In this document: positions 8,845-18,145 of the stretch, piece after piece
Numbering within the stretch: the stretch's first letter is position 1
Layout of the letters: every line of letters starts with the position of its first letter
Source: Nitrosophilus labii
Lineage (GTDB): Bacteria > Campylobacterota > Campylobacteria > Campylobacterales > Nitratiruptoraceae
Direction: 5' to 3'
Assembly: GCF_014466985.1 (NCBI RefSeq)
Contig: NZ_AP022826.1
Location: 806,001-870,000 of the forward strand
Length of the DNA: 64,000 bases
The notes under the pieces: generated by a model
What the model was told of the DNA's origin: nothing
Databases searched by the model: none
Seen by the model: only the letters and a program-made list of their open reading frames with translations
Translations under genes and position numbers: made by a program

Positions 8845-9936
8845 TCAGCCTCTCATCTGAAGATATTTTTTTAATCCAAGATTTGACCACTCTCTATTTT
8901 CTAACCAAAAAGGTTCGATTATATCCCAAACTTTTTTGAAATCATCACTCTTTTTAGATTGCTCTTTAATTACTTCAAAAAGAGCATTTTTTGCCGCATC
9001 TACAATCTCTTTTGGCCATTTTTTTAAAATTACGCCTCTACTTTTTAACTCTTTTAAAGCCTTAGCGTTTTGTGCTTGAAATTCGAAAACCATAGTGGAG
9101 TTTAGTTCATTGGCGCAAGATTCTATCAATTTTTTATGCTCATTTCCCAAGTTATCCCACACTTTTTTATTGAAAGTTAGTTCCAAAACGCTTCCGGGTT
9201 CATGAAAACCGCTATAGTAATATTTTGCAACTTTAAAAAATCCCATTTTTATATCTAAAGCAGGACCAACCCATTCGGTAGCGTCTATAGTACCTCTTTC
9301 CAGAGCGGTATAGATCTCTCCGGCAGGCAAAAGTATTGGATTAACTCCAAGTTTTGCCATAACCTCTCCGCCAAGACCCGGAATTCTCATCTTTAGACCT
9401 TTGAGGTCTGAGAGAGTTTTTATCTCTTTTCTAAACCATCCTCCCATTTGAACGTCTGTATTTCCTCCAAGCATCGGATAGAGATCATATTTTTTATATA
9501 TCTCTCTCCAGATATCCAATCCTCCTCCAAACATCATCCATGCGCCCATCTCGTTTGCCGTAAATCCAAAAGGAAATCCTCCAAAAAGACTAAAAGCGGC
9601 ATTTTTACCTTTCCAGTAGTAAGGACCTGAATGAAAAGCGTCTATCTGACCGCTGCTACATGCATCAAAAACTAGGAGTGCTGGAATGAGAATGTTTTTT
9701 GGGAAAACTTTTATCTCTATTTCTCCGTTACTTGCCTCGTTGACTCTTTTTGCAAATCTCTCTACGCCTTCTCCCATTATAGGAAAATTTGCCGGCCAGC
9801 TGGTACAGAGTTTAATCTCAATTTTTTTCTTTTTATTTATATTTATGGAAGAGTAGTTTTTCTCTTCTCTTTTACACCCCGAAATAAAAGAAGCCGTAGC
9901 TATAGCGGTAGTAGCGATAAAGGTTCTTCTTTTCAT
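8845..9936 (-). CDS. TRAP transporter solute-binding lipoprotein (DctP/TakP-like)
   Basis: A 363-residue periplasmic binding protein. The N-terminus has a twin-arginine (KRRTF) and a lipobox ending SFISGC21, suggesting Tat export and lipid anchoring. The mature domain has DctP-family blocks such as LKGLKMRIPGLGGEVMAKLG and GEIYTALERGTIDATEWVGP. The latter resembles TakP-type binding proteins for 2-oxo or organic acids. The DctQ/DctM membrane subunits are not adjacent, which is unusual for a TRAP system. The ligand is unknown. Confidence 0.85.
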   Translation of the reverse strand: MKRRTFIATTAIATASFISGCKREEKNYSSININKKKKIEIKLCTSWPANFPIMGEGVERFAKRVNEASNGEIEIKVFPKNILIPALLVFDACSSGQIDAFHSGPYYWKGKNAAFSLFGGFPFGFTANEMGAWMMFGGGLDIWREIYKKYDLYPMLGGNTDVQMGGWFRKEIKTLSDLKGLKMRIPGLGGEVMAKLGVNPILLPAGEIYTALERGTIDATEWVGPALDIKMGFFKVAKYYYSGFHEPGSVLELTFNKKVWDNLGNEHKKLIESCANELNSTMVFEFQAQNAKALKELKSRGVILKKWPKEIVDAAKNALFEVIKEQSKKSDDFKKVWDIIEPFWLENREWSNLGLKKYLQMRG

Positions 9937-9973
9937 TTCAAATCCTTTTAATTTTCCATAACCTTCTATCTAT

Positions 9974-11125
9974 TTAATACAGCGCGGCAATTACGGCAAA
10001 ACAGATAAATAGCATTAGATGTGATATTCCCTCTATATAGTTGGTTTCACCATTATCGGTTGTTTTCCAAGCAAGAATTACCGTAAAAATCAAAGCACCA
10101 ATCTGTAAAGAGTTAAAATCTAAAGTAAAATGAATACCGTTCATATAAGAAAGAGCCATCAATATAGGAACAGTCAACAAAATAGAAACCGTTGATGCTC
10201 CCATCGCTATGTTGATAACTCTTTGAATCTGATCATTTTTAGCAGCTTTTACGGCAGTGAAAATTTCTGGAGTAACGCTTATGATAGCTATGATTAAACC
10301 GGCTAAACCTGTAGATATACCAAGTTCTTTAAAAACCGGCATACCGTCGCTAGCAAAAATCTCTGCTATAAATCCAACCATCAGTATAAGAGCAAAAATA
10401 ACTATAAAATTTATAAAGTTAGAGAATTTATCGAATATATAATTTTCCTCTTCTTCCTCTTCGTTGATTTTTCTTTTCATTCTCATAATCCTGCTTCTTG
10501 CAGTAGATTTAAAAAAATGAGAATGGGTTTTTGTCTGGAATATATATATAAAAATATAATATATTGCTAACATTATCGATATTATTATACTCGCTTCTGT
10601 AAGTTTTTTTTCCGCTTCGTTGGAAAACTGTAATACACTTGGAACTAAAAGTGCTAGTGCAGAAACAAATAAAATTGTAGTATAGGTACTCGACGTATCT
10701 TCATTGTGTTCTTGCTCTTTAAAAGCCAGACCTCCTACGAATACGGCAAGTCCTAAAAGTACGTTCATATCGACTATTACAGCAGAGATTATACCGCTTT
10801 TTACTGTTTCAAGCGTTTCAGGATCAGCATGTTCACCACTGCTTAGTATCATAAAAAGTAAAAGTATCTCAACCGCAACCGCACTAAAAGTCAAAACGAA
10901 ACTACCGTAAGGCTCGCCTAATCTTTCGGCTAAGATTTCGGCAATCTCCGAAATTGTTACGGATAGTGCGCCTATTGAAATCGCTGCTAATATAGTGCTT
11001 ACTAAAGGAAGGCCGTTTTTGTGAGCCAAAAAAGCTAATATACCAAAAAAAATACCTACGAAGATATCCCAATATGCGGAGAAAAACTCCATAAAACTCG
11101 ACGAAGGTTTGTCAGAAGATTCCAA
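9974..11125 (-). CDS. ChaA/CAX-type Ca2+ (Na+)/H+ antiporter
   Basis: A 383-residue integral membrane protein with about eleven hydrophobic segments in two halves. The first half has SEIAEILAERLGEPYGSFVLTFSAVAVEI and the second ISVTPEIFTAVKAAKNDQIQRVINIAMGAS, the paired acidic-motif repeats of the CAX family. A charged cytosolic stretch (MKRKINEEEEEEN, roughly residues 212-225) separates them. The likely role is calcium or sodium efflux in exchange for protons. It is the second cation exchanger in the window, unrelated to the one at 3.1-4.0 kb. Confidence 0.82.
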   Translation of the reverse strand: MESSDKPSSSFMEFFSAYWDIFVGIFFGILAFLAHKNGLPLVSTILAAISIGALSVTISEIAEILAERLGEPYGSFVLTFSAVAVEILLLFMILSSGEHADPETLETVKSGIISAVIVDMNVLLGLAVFVGGLAFKEQEHNEDTSSTYTTILFVSALALLVPSVLQFSNEAEKKLTEASIIISIMLAIYYIFIYIFQTKTHSHFFKSTARSRIMRMKRKINEEEEEENYIFDKFSNFINFIVIFALILMVGFIAEIFASDGMPVFKELGISTGLAGLIIAIISVTPEIFTAVKAAKNDQIQRVINIAMGASTVSILLTVPILMALSYMNGIHFTLDFNSLQIGALIFTVILAWKTTDNGETNYIEGISHLMLFICFAVIAALY

Positions 11126-11138
11126 TTTATAATACTCC

Positions 11139-12104
11139 TTAAAAAAGTGATTTGTATGTTTTTTTGATCTCTAAATCTTCAAGTTTTAGATCTTTCTTTG
11201 CTATAAGAGCAAAATTAAAATGTTCATTGTACAAAATTTCCTTTATTTTATCAAATCTTTTTTCAAATATAAACCCTTTTGTTTTTTTATCGCTTATATA
11301 AATTTTTTTAGCCCATTTAGCGTCGCTTTCCAAAAAACTCCTCTCTTTTTCCAAAAGTGTATAATCATTTTCGATTATTATTACTTTATCACTCTTTCCA
11401 AACTCTTTTAAAGAGAATCTATTATCTATAAAATAAGGCTTGAAATGGTCTAATTTTTCTATATTTTTTAAGTTAAATTCAACAAAGCGCTCTTCTAAAA
11501 GATTTAAAACTCTATTGAACTCTTCTATAAAAATAGGACTTATATAAACTCTTTCATAAAAAATATTGTCGTAAATAAAAGATGTTTCGAAAATATACGT
11601 TTTTATAATATTTACTTTTTTTGAGATTTTTGGCGTATTATAATCGAGCGATAACCTTTTTAAACTATCTGTATCGCTGATCAATATCAGTTTTACATCT
11701 TTTTTAAAAAAGTCGATTAAAGCTTTTATAAAATCTTTTTTTATAAAAAGTATATCTTTATCATTACTAAGCTCTTTTGCGATATTGTATTCAACAGAAG
11801 ATAGTTTAAATATAGGTATCGATTTTTGTATGAGAAAAAATCTAAGAAGTTTTAATGCGGCAATTTCTATGTTTTCTACTTTTATCCAAGCGATTTCCGA
11901 GTCTGTTATCTGCGTCCAACCTTCAAATAAAACGGCATACGCTCCGTTTTGAACTGCTTGGTTTATATCCTTTTTATTTTTTGCGAAAAAAAGTTCCCCT
12001 CTTTTTATACTGTTTGAATCAAAAGAGAAACCTTTTATTTCCGATACGCAAGGAGAGCTTTTAAGCTCCCCGCCAATAAGATAAACAAGGTTTTCTATTC
12101 TCAT
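11139..12104 (-). CDS. Mur-ligase N-domain-like protein of unknown function
   Basis: A 321-residue protein. The first about 90 residues resemble the N-terminal UDP-binding domain of MurE/MurF: FSFDSNSIKRGELFFA (residues 27-41) matches the DSR-x3-PGxLFFA pattern, and an AVQNGAYAVLFE segment follows. No GTNGKTT ATP-binding loop is visible, so it is unlikely to be an active Mur ligase. Its start overlaps metG by four bases. I recall an uncharacterised gene at the same place beside metG in Campylobacter. The function is unknown; a regulatory or partner role in cell-wall synthesis is speculation. Confidence 0.6.
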   Translation of the reverse strand: MRIENLVYLIGGELKSSPCVSEIKGFSFDSNSIKRGELFFAKNKKDINQAVQNGAYAVLFEGWTQITDSEIAWIKVENIEIAALKLLRFFLIQKSIPIFKLSSVEYNIAKELSNDKDILFIKKDFIKALIDFFKKDVKLILISDTDSLKRLSLDYNTPKISKKVNIIKTYIFETSFIYDNIFYERVYISPIFIEEFNRVLNLLEERFVEFNLKNIEKLDHFKPYFIDNRFSLKEFGKSDKVIIIENDYTLLEKERSFLESDAKWAKKIYISDKKTKGFIFEKRFDKIKEILYNEHFNFALIAKKDLKLEDLEIKKTYKSLF

Positions 12105-14032
12105 TTAACAGGGGTGCCGGGTTTTTTTCGCTTCATAGGTGTTATTAAAGTGAGTCCATCCTCATCTTTTGCGGCCAAAATCATACCTTCGCTTAAAATA
12201 TCCATCAATTTTGCGGGTTTTAAGTTGGCAACTACACAAACCTGTTTTTCAATCAACTCGTCAGGTGTAAAGTACTCTTTTATACCTGCAACTATCTGTC
12301 TTGGCCTATCTTCACCTAGATCTACTTTGAGTTTTAAAAGTTTTTTGCTTTTTGGAACCTCTTCGACCTCTTTTATTACCCCAACTTTTATAGATACTTT
12401 AAAAAAATCCTCTATAGTAATGATGCCTTCTATTTTTTTCTCTTTGTTATCTTTTTTCTCTTCTTTCTTTTTCTGCTCCTGCGGTTTTGATTCTTGCATC
12501 AAAGGTTCTTCTATTTTAGGAAACAGAGGAAGAATTTTTTTAATAATAGTCTCTTCTAAAAGCTGACAATTTGTGATAAATTTATCAAAATTCTCTTTTG
12601 TAATTTCAAATCCCAAAGCATCCGCAAGTTTAGAAGTAGTTTTAGGCATAACAGGATGTAAAAGCAGGGCGGTTTTTGTCAATATATTGGCTACTAGCGC
12701 TATGGTGGCCATAGCTTCGTCGTTCCTACCTTCTTTCATCTTACTCCAAGGAGCGTAGGTATCGATAGATTTATTGGCGATAGATAGGATTTTCCATAGC
12801 TCTTCAAGATATTTGTTCCATTTCATCTCTTTTACATATTTCTCTAAAGAGAGCGTGATCTCTTCAACCTCTTTTAATTCTTTTTCATGAAATTTTTTAA
12901 CATTTTCGCTCTTTATTTTAAAATCGAAATATTTTCCGCTCATTCCAATAATTCTGTTTAGAAGATTGCCAAGATCGTTGCTTAAATCGCTATTTATTCT
13001 ATCTATCAGAGCTTTTTGGCTAAAATCACCATCTTGACCAAAAGGAACTTCTCTTAGAAGAAAATATCTGAAATTTTCCAGTCCATACGCATCTGCAACG
13101 GTTTTTGGATCAACTACATTTCCTTTAGATTTGCTCATCTTTTCACCGTTTCTTGTCCACCAACCGTGAGCGGCTATGTGACACGGTAGTTCTAGTCCTA
13201 AACTCATTAAAAAGGCCGGCCAATATACTGCATGAAATCTGAGTATATCTTTTCCTACAAGATGATAGTTTGCAGGCCAATAATGCATAAGTTTTTCATC
13301 TGTTCCGAATCCCAAAGCTGTTATGTAGTTTAATAGGGCGTCAAGCCATACATACATAACATGTTTTGGATCGTTGATTGAAGAGGGTAGTTTAACGCCC
13401 CAATCAAAACTGGTTCTTGTGATGGAAAGATCGTTAAGTCCATCTTCTACAAATCTAATAACCTCATTTTTTTTAGACTTAGGTAAAATAGAGTCATCTA
13501 CCTCTTTATACCATTTTAGCAGATCTTCTTGATATTTTGAGAGTCTAAAAAAGTAGCTCTCCTCTTTAACAATAGTTGTAACTTTTCCACAGTCAGGACA
13601 AAATTCACCTTCAATTAGTTGAGTTTCGGGAAAGAAGGCTTCGCAACTAATGCAGTAGTGTCCTTCATACTCCCCTTTGTATATATCACCTTTTTCGTAC
13701 ATAATTTCAAATGCTTTTTGAACACCTTTTATATGCTCTGAATCTGTCGTTCTTATAAATCTGTCGTAACTAATCTCAAATTGATCCCATAAATCTTTAA
13801 ACTTTTTACTTATCTCATCAGCGTACTCTTTTGGAGATTTTCTTTTGGATTTTGCTGATTGCTCTATCTTTTGTCCATGCTCGTCAGTACCCGTCAAAAA
13901 AAACGTATCATAACCTCTTAGTCTAAAATATCTTGCTGCACTGTCTGCAATAATGGTAGTATATGCATGTCCGATATGCGGTACGTCGTTAACATAATAA
14001 ATAGGTGTAGTTATGTACATCTTTTTACCCAT
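12101..14032 (-). CDS. metG: Methionyl-tRNA synthetase
   Basis: A 643-residue class I synthetase. The HIGH motif is H19-I-G-H22 and the KMSKS loop is in NGEKMSKSKGN near residue 296. A zinc knuckle has paired CxxC motifs at about residues 127-149. After the anticodon-binding helices there is a lysine/glutamate-rich linker and a C-terminal OB-fold tRNA-binding domain (FFKVSIKVGVI onward, about residue 540 to the end), which makes it dimeric in relatives. It charges tRNA-Met. Confidence 0.96.
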   Translation of the reverse strand: MGKKMYITTPIYYVNDVPHIGHAYTTIIADSAARYFRLRGYDTFFLTGTDEHGQKIEQSAKSKRKSPKEYADEISKKFKDLWDQFEISYDRFIRTTDSEHIKGVQKAFEIMYEKGDIYKGEYEGHYCISCEAFFPETQLIEGEFCPDCGKVTTIVKEESYFFRLSKYQEDLLKWYKEVDDSILPKSKKNEVIRFVEDGLNDLSITRTSFDWGVKLPSSINDPKHVMYVWLDALLNYITALGFGTDEKLMHYWPANYHLVGKDILRFHAVYWPAFLMSLGLELPCHIAAHGWWTRNGEKMSKSKGNVVDPKTVADAYGLENFRYFLLREVPFGQDGDFSQKALIDRINSDLSNDLGNLLNRIIGMSGKYFDFKIKSENVKKFHEKELKEVEEITLSLEKYVKEMKWNKYLEELWKILSIANKSIDTYAPWSKMKEGRNDEAMATIALVANILTKTALLLHPVMPKTTSKLADALGFEITKENFDKFITNCQLLEETIIKKILPLFPKIEEPLMQESKPQEQKKKEEKKDNKEKKIEGIITIEDFFKVSIKVGVIKEVEEVPKSKKLLKLKVDLGEDRPRQIVAGIKEYFTPDELIEKQVCVVANLKPAKLMDILSEGMILAAKDEDGLTLITPMKRKKPGTPVK

Positions 14033-14088
14033 AAAAATCCTTTCTTGCCTCTTTTAAAAATCTTCGATTAGAATATAAATATTTTAAA

Positions 14089-14289
14089 CTAAAACTCAAA
14101 CCCTCCGCCTTCACCTTTATTCATACTCTCATATACGGCGTTTACATATTCGTTTCTTGTTTTACAGCCTATTATTTCATTGCATTTTAAACAGCTATCA
14201 ATACTTTTTTCTTGCTGACATTTTTTTAAAATTTCTAGTTTTTCTAACAAGGCTTTTTTAAATTTATCTATCTGAGTCTCTTTAGTCAA
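14089..14289 (-). CDS. Small cysteine-containing protein
   Basis: A 66-residue protein with four cysteines (C24, C33, C36, C42; pattern C-x8-C-x2-C-x5-C) in a helical, lysine-rich context and a glycine-rich tail. The spacing could bind a metal ion. It lies between fbp and metG, with only three bases to fbp. A small protein at the same position is recalled from Campylobacter, which supports a real conserved gene. No function can be assigned. Confidence 0.65.
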   Translation of the reverse strand: MTKETQIDKFKKALLEKLEILKKCQQEKSIDSCLKCNEIIGCKTRNEYVNAVYESMNKGEGGGFEF

Positions 14290-14292
14290 TTT

Positions 14293-15138
14293 TTAACCTT
14301 TTATATCATAATACTCTTTTACTCTATCTATCTCATATTTTGAGCCGAAAAAACATGGAGTAGTATCGTGAACGTTATCTATTTTGAGGTTGAGAAGTCT
14401 CTCTCCTTTTTCGTTTATTGCAAATCCACCGGCTTTTTCAAATATATTTGCAAAAGGTAATACCTCAAAAACTTTTCTTAGTTTTCCATTTGGCTTATCT
14501 TTTGTTCCGGGATAACTAAAAAGTCCTCCACCCTTTACTAAAACCTGATGAAGGTCCGGTACCATTCCTCCAGAATATCTAAGCCTATAACCCTCTTTGA
14601 AAAGAGAGTCTATCATAGATTTATGATAGTCGTACCACTCTTTTTGAGTACCTCCGGGTGCATTTATTTTACCTTTGTTAGCTAGCCTAATCTCTTCCAT
14701 AAAATGAAACTCTCCATCTCTTAGAATAAATCTTTCAACTTTTACTGTGGCTATGACAAGCTCTACTCTCGGACCGTAAACAATATATGCAGAAGCTACC
14801 AAATCTTTTCCGTTAAAACCGTTTTCATAAATACCAAATATGGAACCAACACTTAGATTTACGTCAATAAGACTACTTCCATCTAAAGGATCATAGCCTA
14901 TAAGATATTTTCCGTTTTCATTTATAAGAAGTGGCTCGGTTTTCTCTTCACTTGCCAAAATTTTAACGGAGTTAATTTTTGATAACTCTTCTTCTATTAC
15001 TTCGTCACTTTTAACATCTAGTTTTAGTTGTTTTTCACCAGAACAATTTTCACCTTCACAGTAACCGAGTTCTTCAAAATTTATCGCTTCGTGAACTCTT
15101 TTTGCACCTCTTTTTATCGCTTCAAAAATCTCATGCAT
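14293..15138 (-). CDS. fbp: Fructose-1,6-bisphosphatase class I
   Basis: A 281-residue enzyme hydrolysing fructose-1,6-bisphosphate in gluconeogenesis. The metal-binding signature is D83-P-L-D86-G-S-S with upstream SEE at about residues 63-65; Y-S-G-G-M-V-P-D is the substrate loop. It is shorter than the E. coli enzyme (about 330), as recalled for Campylobacter homologues. It lies between mobB (two bases upstream) and the small cysteine protein, on the same strand. Confidence 0.93.
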   Translation of the reverse strand: MHEIFEAIKRGAKRVHEAINFEELGYCEGENCSGEKQLKLDVKSDEVIEEELSKINSVKILASEEKTEPLLINENGKYLIGYDPLDGSSLIDVNLSVGSIFGIYENGFNGKDLVASAYIVYGPRVELVIATVKVERFILRDGEFHFMEEIRLANKGKINAPGGTQKEWYDYHKSMIDSLFKEGYRLRYSGGMVPDLHQVLVKGGGLFSYPGTKDKPNGKLRKVFEVLPFANIFEKAGGFAINEKGERLLNLKIDNVHDTTPCFFGSKYEIDRVKEYYDIKG

Positions 15139-15140
15139 AG

Positions 15141-15626
15141 CTACACCTCTTTTGCGTTTTTAAATATCCAATCTATAATCGAATCAATATCGTTAAGATC
15201 CAAAATATCTATATTTTTAGGAATACTCTTTTTATCAATGTTATTGTCTATTGCAACCGCTTTTATGAAACCAAAATAGCTTTCGTCTATTTTTTCTCTA
15301 AATATAGCAATTCTAGGCAAAGGGAGAGTTTTTAACCCCTCTACTATCATTATTTCAAAATCATTTACCATATTTATAATATCTTCCAACTCTTTTTTTC
15401 TATGGGAAAAATAGGTAGTTCTTGTAGGTGAAGTTACTACAACTTCCGCCCCGGTTTTATAAAACTTGTAACTATCTTTCCCTTCTATATCAAATTTGGC
15501 TTTATCTTTTGGGTCATTTTTTACTATAACGATTTTATACTTGTTTATGAGTTTTTTCGCTATCTTTTCAATAGCTGTTGTTTTACCACTGTTAGAAGGG
15601 CCGGTAAAAGCTACGGCGATTCTCAT
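15141..15626 (-). CDS. mobB: Molybdopterin-guanine dinucleotide biosynthesis adaptor MobB
   Basis: A 161-residue P-loop GTPase-like protein: GPSNSGKTT at residues 9-17 and a Walker B-like [14 protein letters not shown] segment. MobB assists MobA in making the bis-MGD cofactor of nitrate reductase, formate dehydrogenase and similar enzymes. It begins the mobB-fbp-small protein-metG-Mur-like gene run on the minus strand. Confidence 0.88.
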   Translation of the reverse strand: MRIAVAFTGPSNSGKTTAIEKIAKKLINKYKIVIVKNDPKDKAKFDIEGKDSYKFYKTGAEVVVTSPTRTTYFSHRKKELEDIINMVNDFEIMIVEGLKTLPLPRIAIFREKIDESYFGFIKAVAIDNNIDKKSIPKNIDILDLNDIDSIIDWIFKNAKEV

Positions 15627-15762
15627 CGATTACCTTTGATAATATAATTTGTTTATAGATTAATATTAAGTTAAAACTTTTAAGTGGTTAAGCAGCCACT
15701 CAACCAAAATCTGTTGTGATTTTACCAAAATATAGATAAAAGGCAGTTAAGGTGGGTTTTTG

Positions 15763-15768
15763 TATAAT
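15763..15768 (+). promoter_or_regulatory. Promoter -10 box for lipoprotein gene
   Basis: TATAAT in the context TTGTATAATTGGA, about 40 bases before the lipoprotein ATG. The same 13-mer occurs at the ftsK promoter (about 50844). The upstream 15,650-15,740 stretch also contains a small AGTGG/CCACT hairpin. Confidence 0.6.
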
Positions 15769-15805
15769 TGGATGAAAAGAATTTAAATATTTTTAAAGGC
15801 TGTAT

Positions 15806-16288
15806 ATGAGAAAAATTTTTTTGATAGTAACTTTAACGGCTCTATTTTTATTTAATGGATGCGGATATAAAAACGGTTTTGCGTTTTTTAGCAAAGACAA
15901 ACCCTACGAAAAGGCTATTTCATATACAAAAAAAGGTGAAATTGTAGTTTCTATGGAAAATAAAGCTTTTATTATCGCAACTTATCTAAATCCAATATAT
16001 AAAAGATATGAGGATGGAGACTATTTTTTTGTTAGAGTTTATATATCCAACGATTTTGAGGACGATAAAAAAAACGGTCTTCTCAATCCAAAGTACCATC
16101 TGCTTTTAAACGATCAAGAACCAACCATGATAAAAGAGTTGTCAAGAGAGGATATTTTGACAAAAGAGATGCCTATGGTAAAACCTTGGTATAAAATCTA
16201 TCTCGTCAAATTTCCAAAAGATAGCGGGGTTAAAAAGCTCCACTTTAAAAGCGATGATTACGGTCAAACGGTACTAATTTTTCAATAA
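15806..16288 (+). CDS. Conserved lipoprotein of unknown function
   Basis: A 160-residue protein with a signal peptide and lipobox LFNGC19, so probably a lipid-anchored envelope protein. The mature part is beta-rich and has no motif I recognise. The gene is convergent with the transglycosylase gene and overlaps its 3' end by 44 bases. A lipoprotein at the same place is recalled from Campylobacter. The start is preceded by the sequence AAAGGCTGTATATGA, also found at the chemoreceptor start. Confidence 0.75.
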   Translation: MRKIFLIVTLTALFLFNGCGYKNGFAFFSKDKPYEKAISYTKKGEIVVSMENKAFIIATYLNPIYKRYEDGDYFFVRVYISNDFEDDKKNGLLNPKYHLLLNDQEPTMIKELSREDILTKEMPMVKPWYKIYLVKFPKDSGVKKLHFKSDDYGQTVLIFQ

Positions 16289-17849
16289 GAGAGTGTAGAT
16301 TCTCTTTAACACCCAAAATCTTACAATAGATCACATAATTTGCCAAAACTTTTTTGCCGTACTTTCTTGATTCAGGATATGGAACAAGTTCCATTCCCAA
16401 AAAAGGTTCAAACTTATTTTCATCGAAAATATCAGTTTTTACAATTTTTCTTTTTGTAAAACCGATCCCACCATTATAAGCGTAAGCAATCAAAAGAGGA
16501 TGTTTTAGTTTTCTTTTTAAAAATTTTATATGATGCAAGGCAAAATCGAGGTTTATTTTAGGTTCAAACATAAGATCTAGATCAAAACCATCTATATTTT
16601 TTTCTTTTGCTATGGCTTTTGCTAAAAAAGGCATTATCTGCATTGTACCTAATGCAAATGAAGTAGAGATACTTGAAGGTATAAATCTGCTTTCTTGTCT
16701 AGCTAAAGCGTATATCAAAGCTCTATCTTTTTTATCTACCCCTTTTAAATAACTCTCGAATGGAGTTATGTAAGGATGAATTTTGTATTTATAATATCTC
16801 TCCATTAAAAAAGCATACACCGGAAGAAGATTTTTGCTTCTAAAATTAAAAGCGAATCTTTTTAGCTCCTCCTCTTTTAAACTCTTTGTTTTATTTAAAA
16901 TTTCTAGCCAAACGAAGGGATCTTTTATATTGATATCGTTGCTATTATTTTCAAAATCAAAAGTGACAAAATTATCGATTTTTTTGTGAAGTCTCTCTTT
17001 AGCGTAAATAGAGTAGATATTAATATCTTTTGATTCGGTAAGTTTTTCTAAAATTTTTGGATTTTTTGTTATAAGGTATAACCAAAAAAGAGCTTTATCT
17101 TTATCGAAAGTATAGTATGCTTTATTATAAGAGTATATTAAAAACCTTTTAGCTATCTCGTATTTTGAATATCTAATGGCATTAATCGCTATCAAAAAAG
17201 ATGAATAAGCACTTAAATCTTGAGTAGAGATATCAAAAAAGGAAAAATGAATTTTTTTTAATTTAGGATTGGTTATTGCGATATTTACAAAAGTGTCAAA
17301 ACCTTTTTTATTTTTGATTTTTTCCAAAAAATATGTCGGTATTGTGTAGTTAAGGTGTTTTTCACGAAATTTATCTCCTACTTGGTTAAAAATGTTAAAA
17401 AATATATATTCATTATTTAAAAGTATAAAAAAAGGGTATTTGGAAGACAAAACAGTGAAAATTTTATAAGTTTTTTCGAACTTTTTTACTTTTTTTGCTA
17501 TTTTTTTTCTCTCTTCCAAGTCTAAAGATACAAATTTATAGGGACTCATCCCCGCAGCAATACACTCCGCGTTTTCTTTTATATACTCTTTAGGTTTTAG
17601 TTTCATACATCTAGCGATCTCTTTTATATATTTATCATCGCTTTTTTTTGCAAATCTAAGAAAGATTTTTCTATTTACGTTTTTTGTTTGATAGAAGGCT
17701 TTATTGGCTTCATTGGAAGTGATATTTTGATCTAAAAAACGCCATATATAGTAATCTTTGGCAACAGATGTGGGCTTTTGCGTTATAAAATCTAATGTTA
17801 CCTCTTTTGAAAATAGCAAAAGAGGTAACATTAAAATCAGTTTTTTCAT
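16245..17849 (-). CDS. slt: Soluble lytic murein transglycosylase (Slt family)
   Basis: A 534-residue periplasmic enzyme with a short signal peptide (MKKLILMLPLLLF). A long helical repeat region (superhelical linker) precedes the C-terminal SLT domain. The catalytic glutamate is in ALARQESRF near residue 386, followed by FALGTMQIMP and AYAYNGGIGF, all diagnostic. It cleaves glycan strands with formation of 1,6-anhydromuramic ends. It starts four bases inside yggT, in an operon gltX-yggT-slt. Confidence 0.92.
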   Translation of the reverse strand: MKKLILMLPLLLFSKEVTLDFITQKPTSVAKDYYIWRFLDQNITSNEANKAFYQTKNVNRKIFLRFAKKSDDKYIKEIARCMKLKPKEYIKENAECIAAGMSPYKFVSLDLEERKKIAKKVKKFEKTYKIFTVLSSKYPFFILLNNEYIFFNIFNQVGDKFREKHLNYTIPTYFLEKIKNKKGFDTFVNIAITNPKLKKIHFSFFDISTQDLSAYSSFLIAINAIRYSKYEIAKRFLIYSYNKAYYTFDKDKALFWLYLITKNPKILEKLTESKDINIYSIYAKERLHKKIDNFVTFDFENNSNDINIKDPFVWLEILNKTKSLKEEELKRFAFNFRSKNLLPVYAFLMERYYKYKIHPYITPFESYLKGVDKKDRALIYALARQESRFIPSSISTSFALGTMQIMPFLAKAIAKEKNIDGFDLDLMFEPKINLDFALHHIKFLKRKLKHPLLIAYAYNGGIGFTKRKIVKTDIFDENKFEPFLGMELVPYPESRKYGKKVLANYVIYCKILGVKENLHSLIEKLVPFDRNHRF

Positions 17850-18145
17850 TGCAATGAGTATGCTAGCTGAAAAAGAAGTTTAACCAAAAAGAGATCTATA
17901 AACTGCAATACGATAATAACGATTAGAGGTGCAAGATCGATACCCCCGATAACTGTAGGTATATATTTTCTTATAAAATAGTAAACTGGTTCGGTGAGTC
18001 TATAGAGTGTTTGAACTATAGGATTGTAAGGATCCGGTCGTACCCAGCTTATAAGCGCGGCTATAATAACAACCCATATATAGATATTGATTACCATATG
18101 TAAAATGTTAGCGACAGCTTCTAAAAGTGTGGAAATAACTATCAT
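17846..18145 (-). CDS. YggT family membrane protein
   Basis: A 99-residue protein with two YggT-type hydrophobic segments separated by SWVRPDPYNPIVQTLYRLTEPVYYFIR, the conserved family block. The biochemical role is unknown; relatives have been linked to osmotic protection and division. It overlaps both neighbours (gltX and slt) by four bases, implying translational coupling. Confidence 0.88.
   Translation of the reverse strand: MIVISTLLEAVANILHMVINIYIWVVIIAALISWVRPDPYNPIVQTLYRLTEPVYYFIRKYIPTVIGGIDLAPLIVIIVLQFIDLFLVKLLFQLAYSLQ

Noticed and set aside
12114-12566. Plus-strand ORF at the end of metG
   Set aside because: It is the complement of the lysine/glutamate-rich linker and tRNA-binding domain of MetG; low complexity and no start signal.
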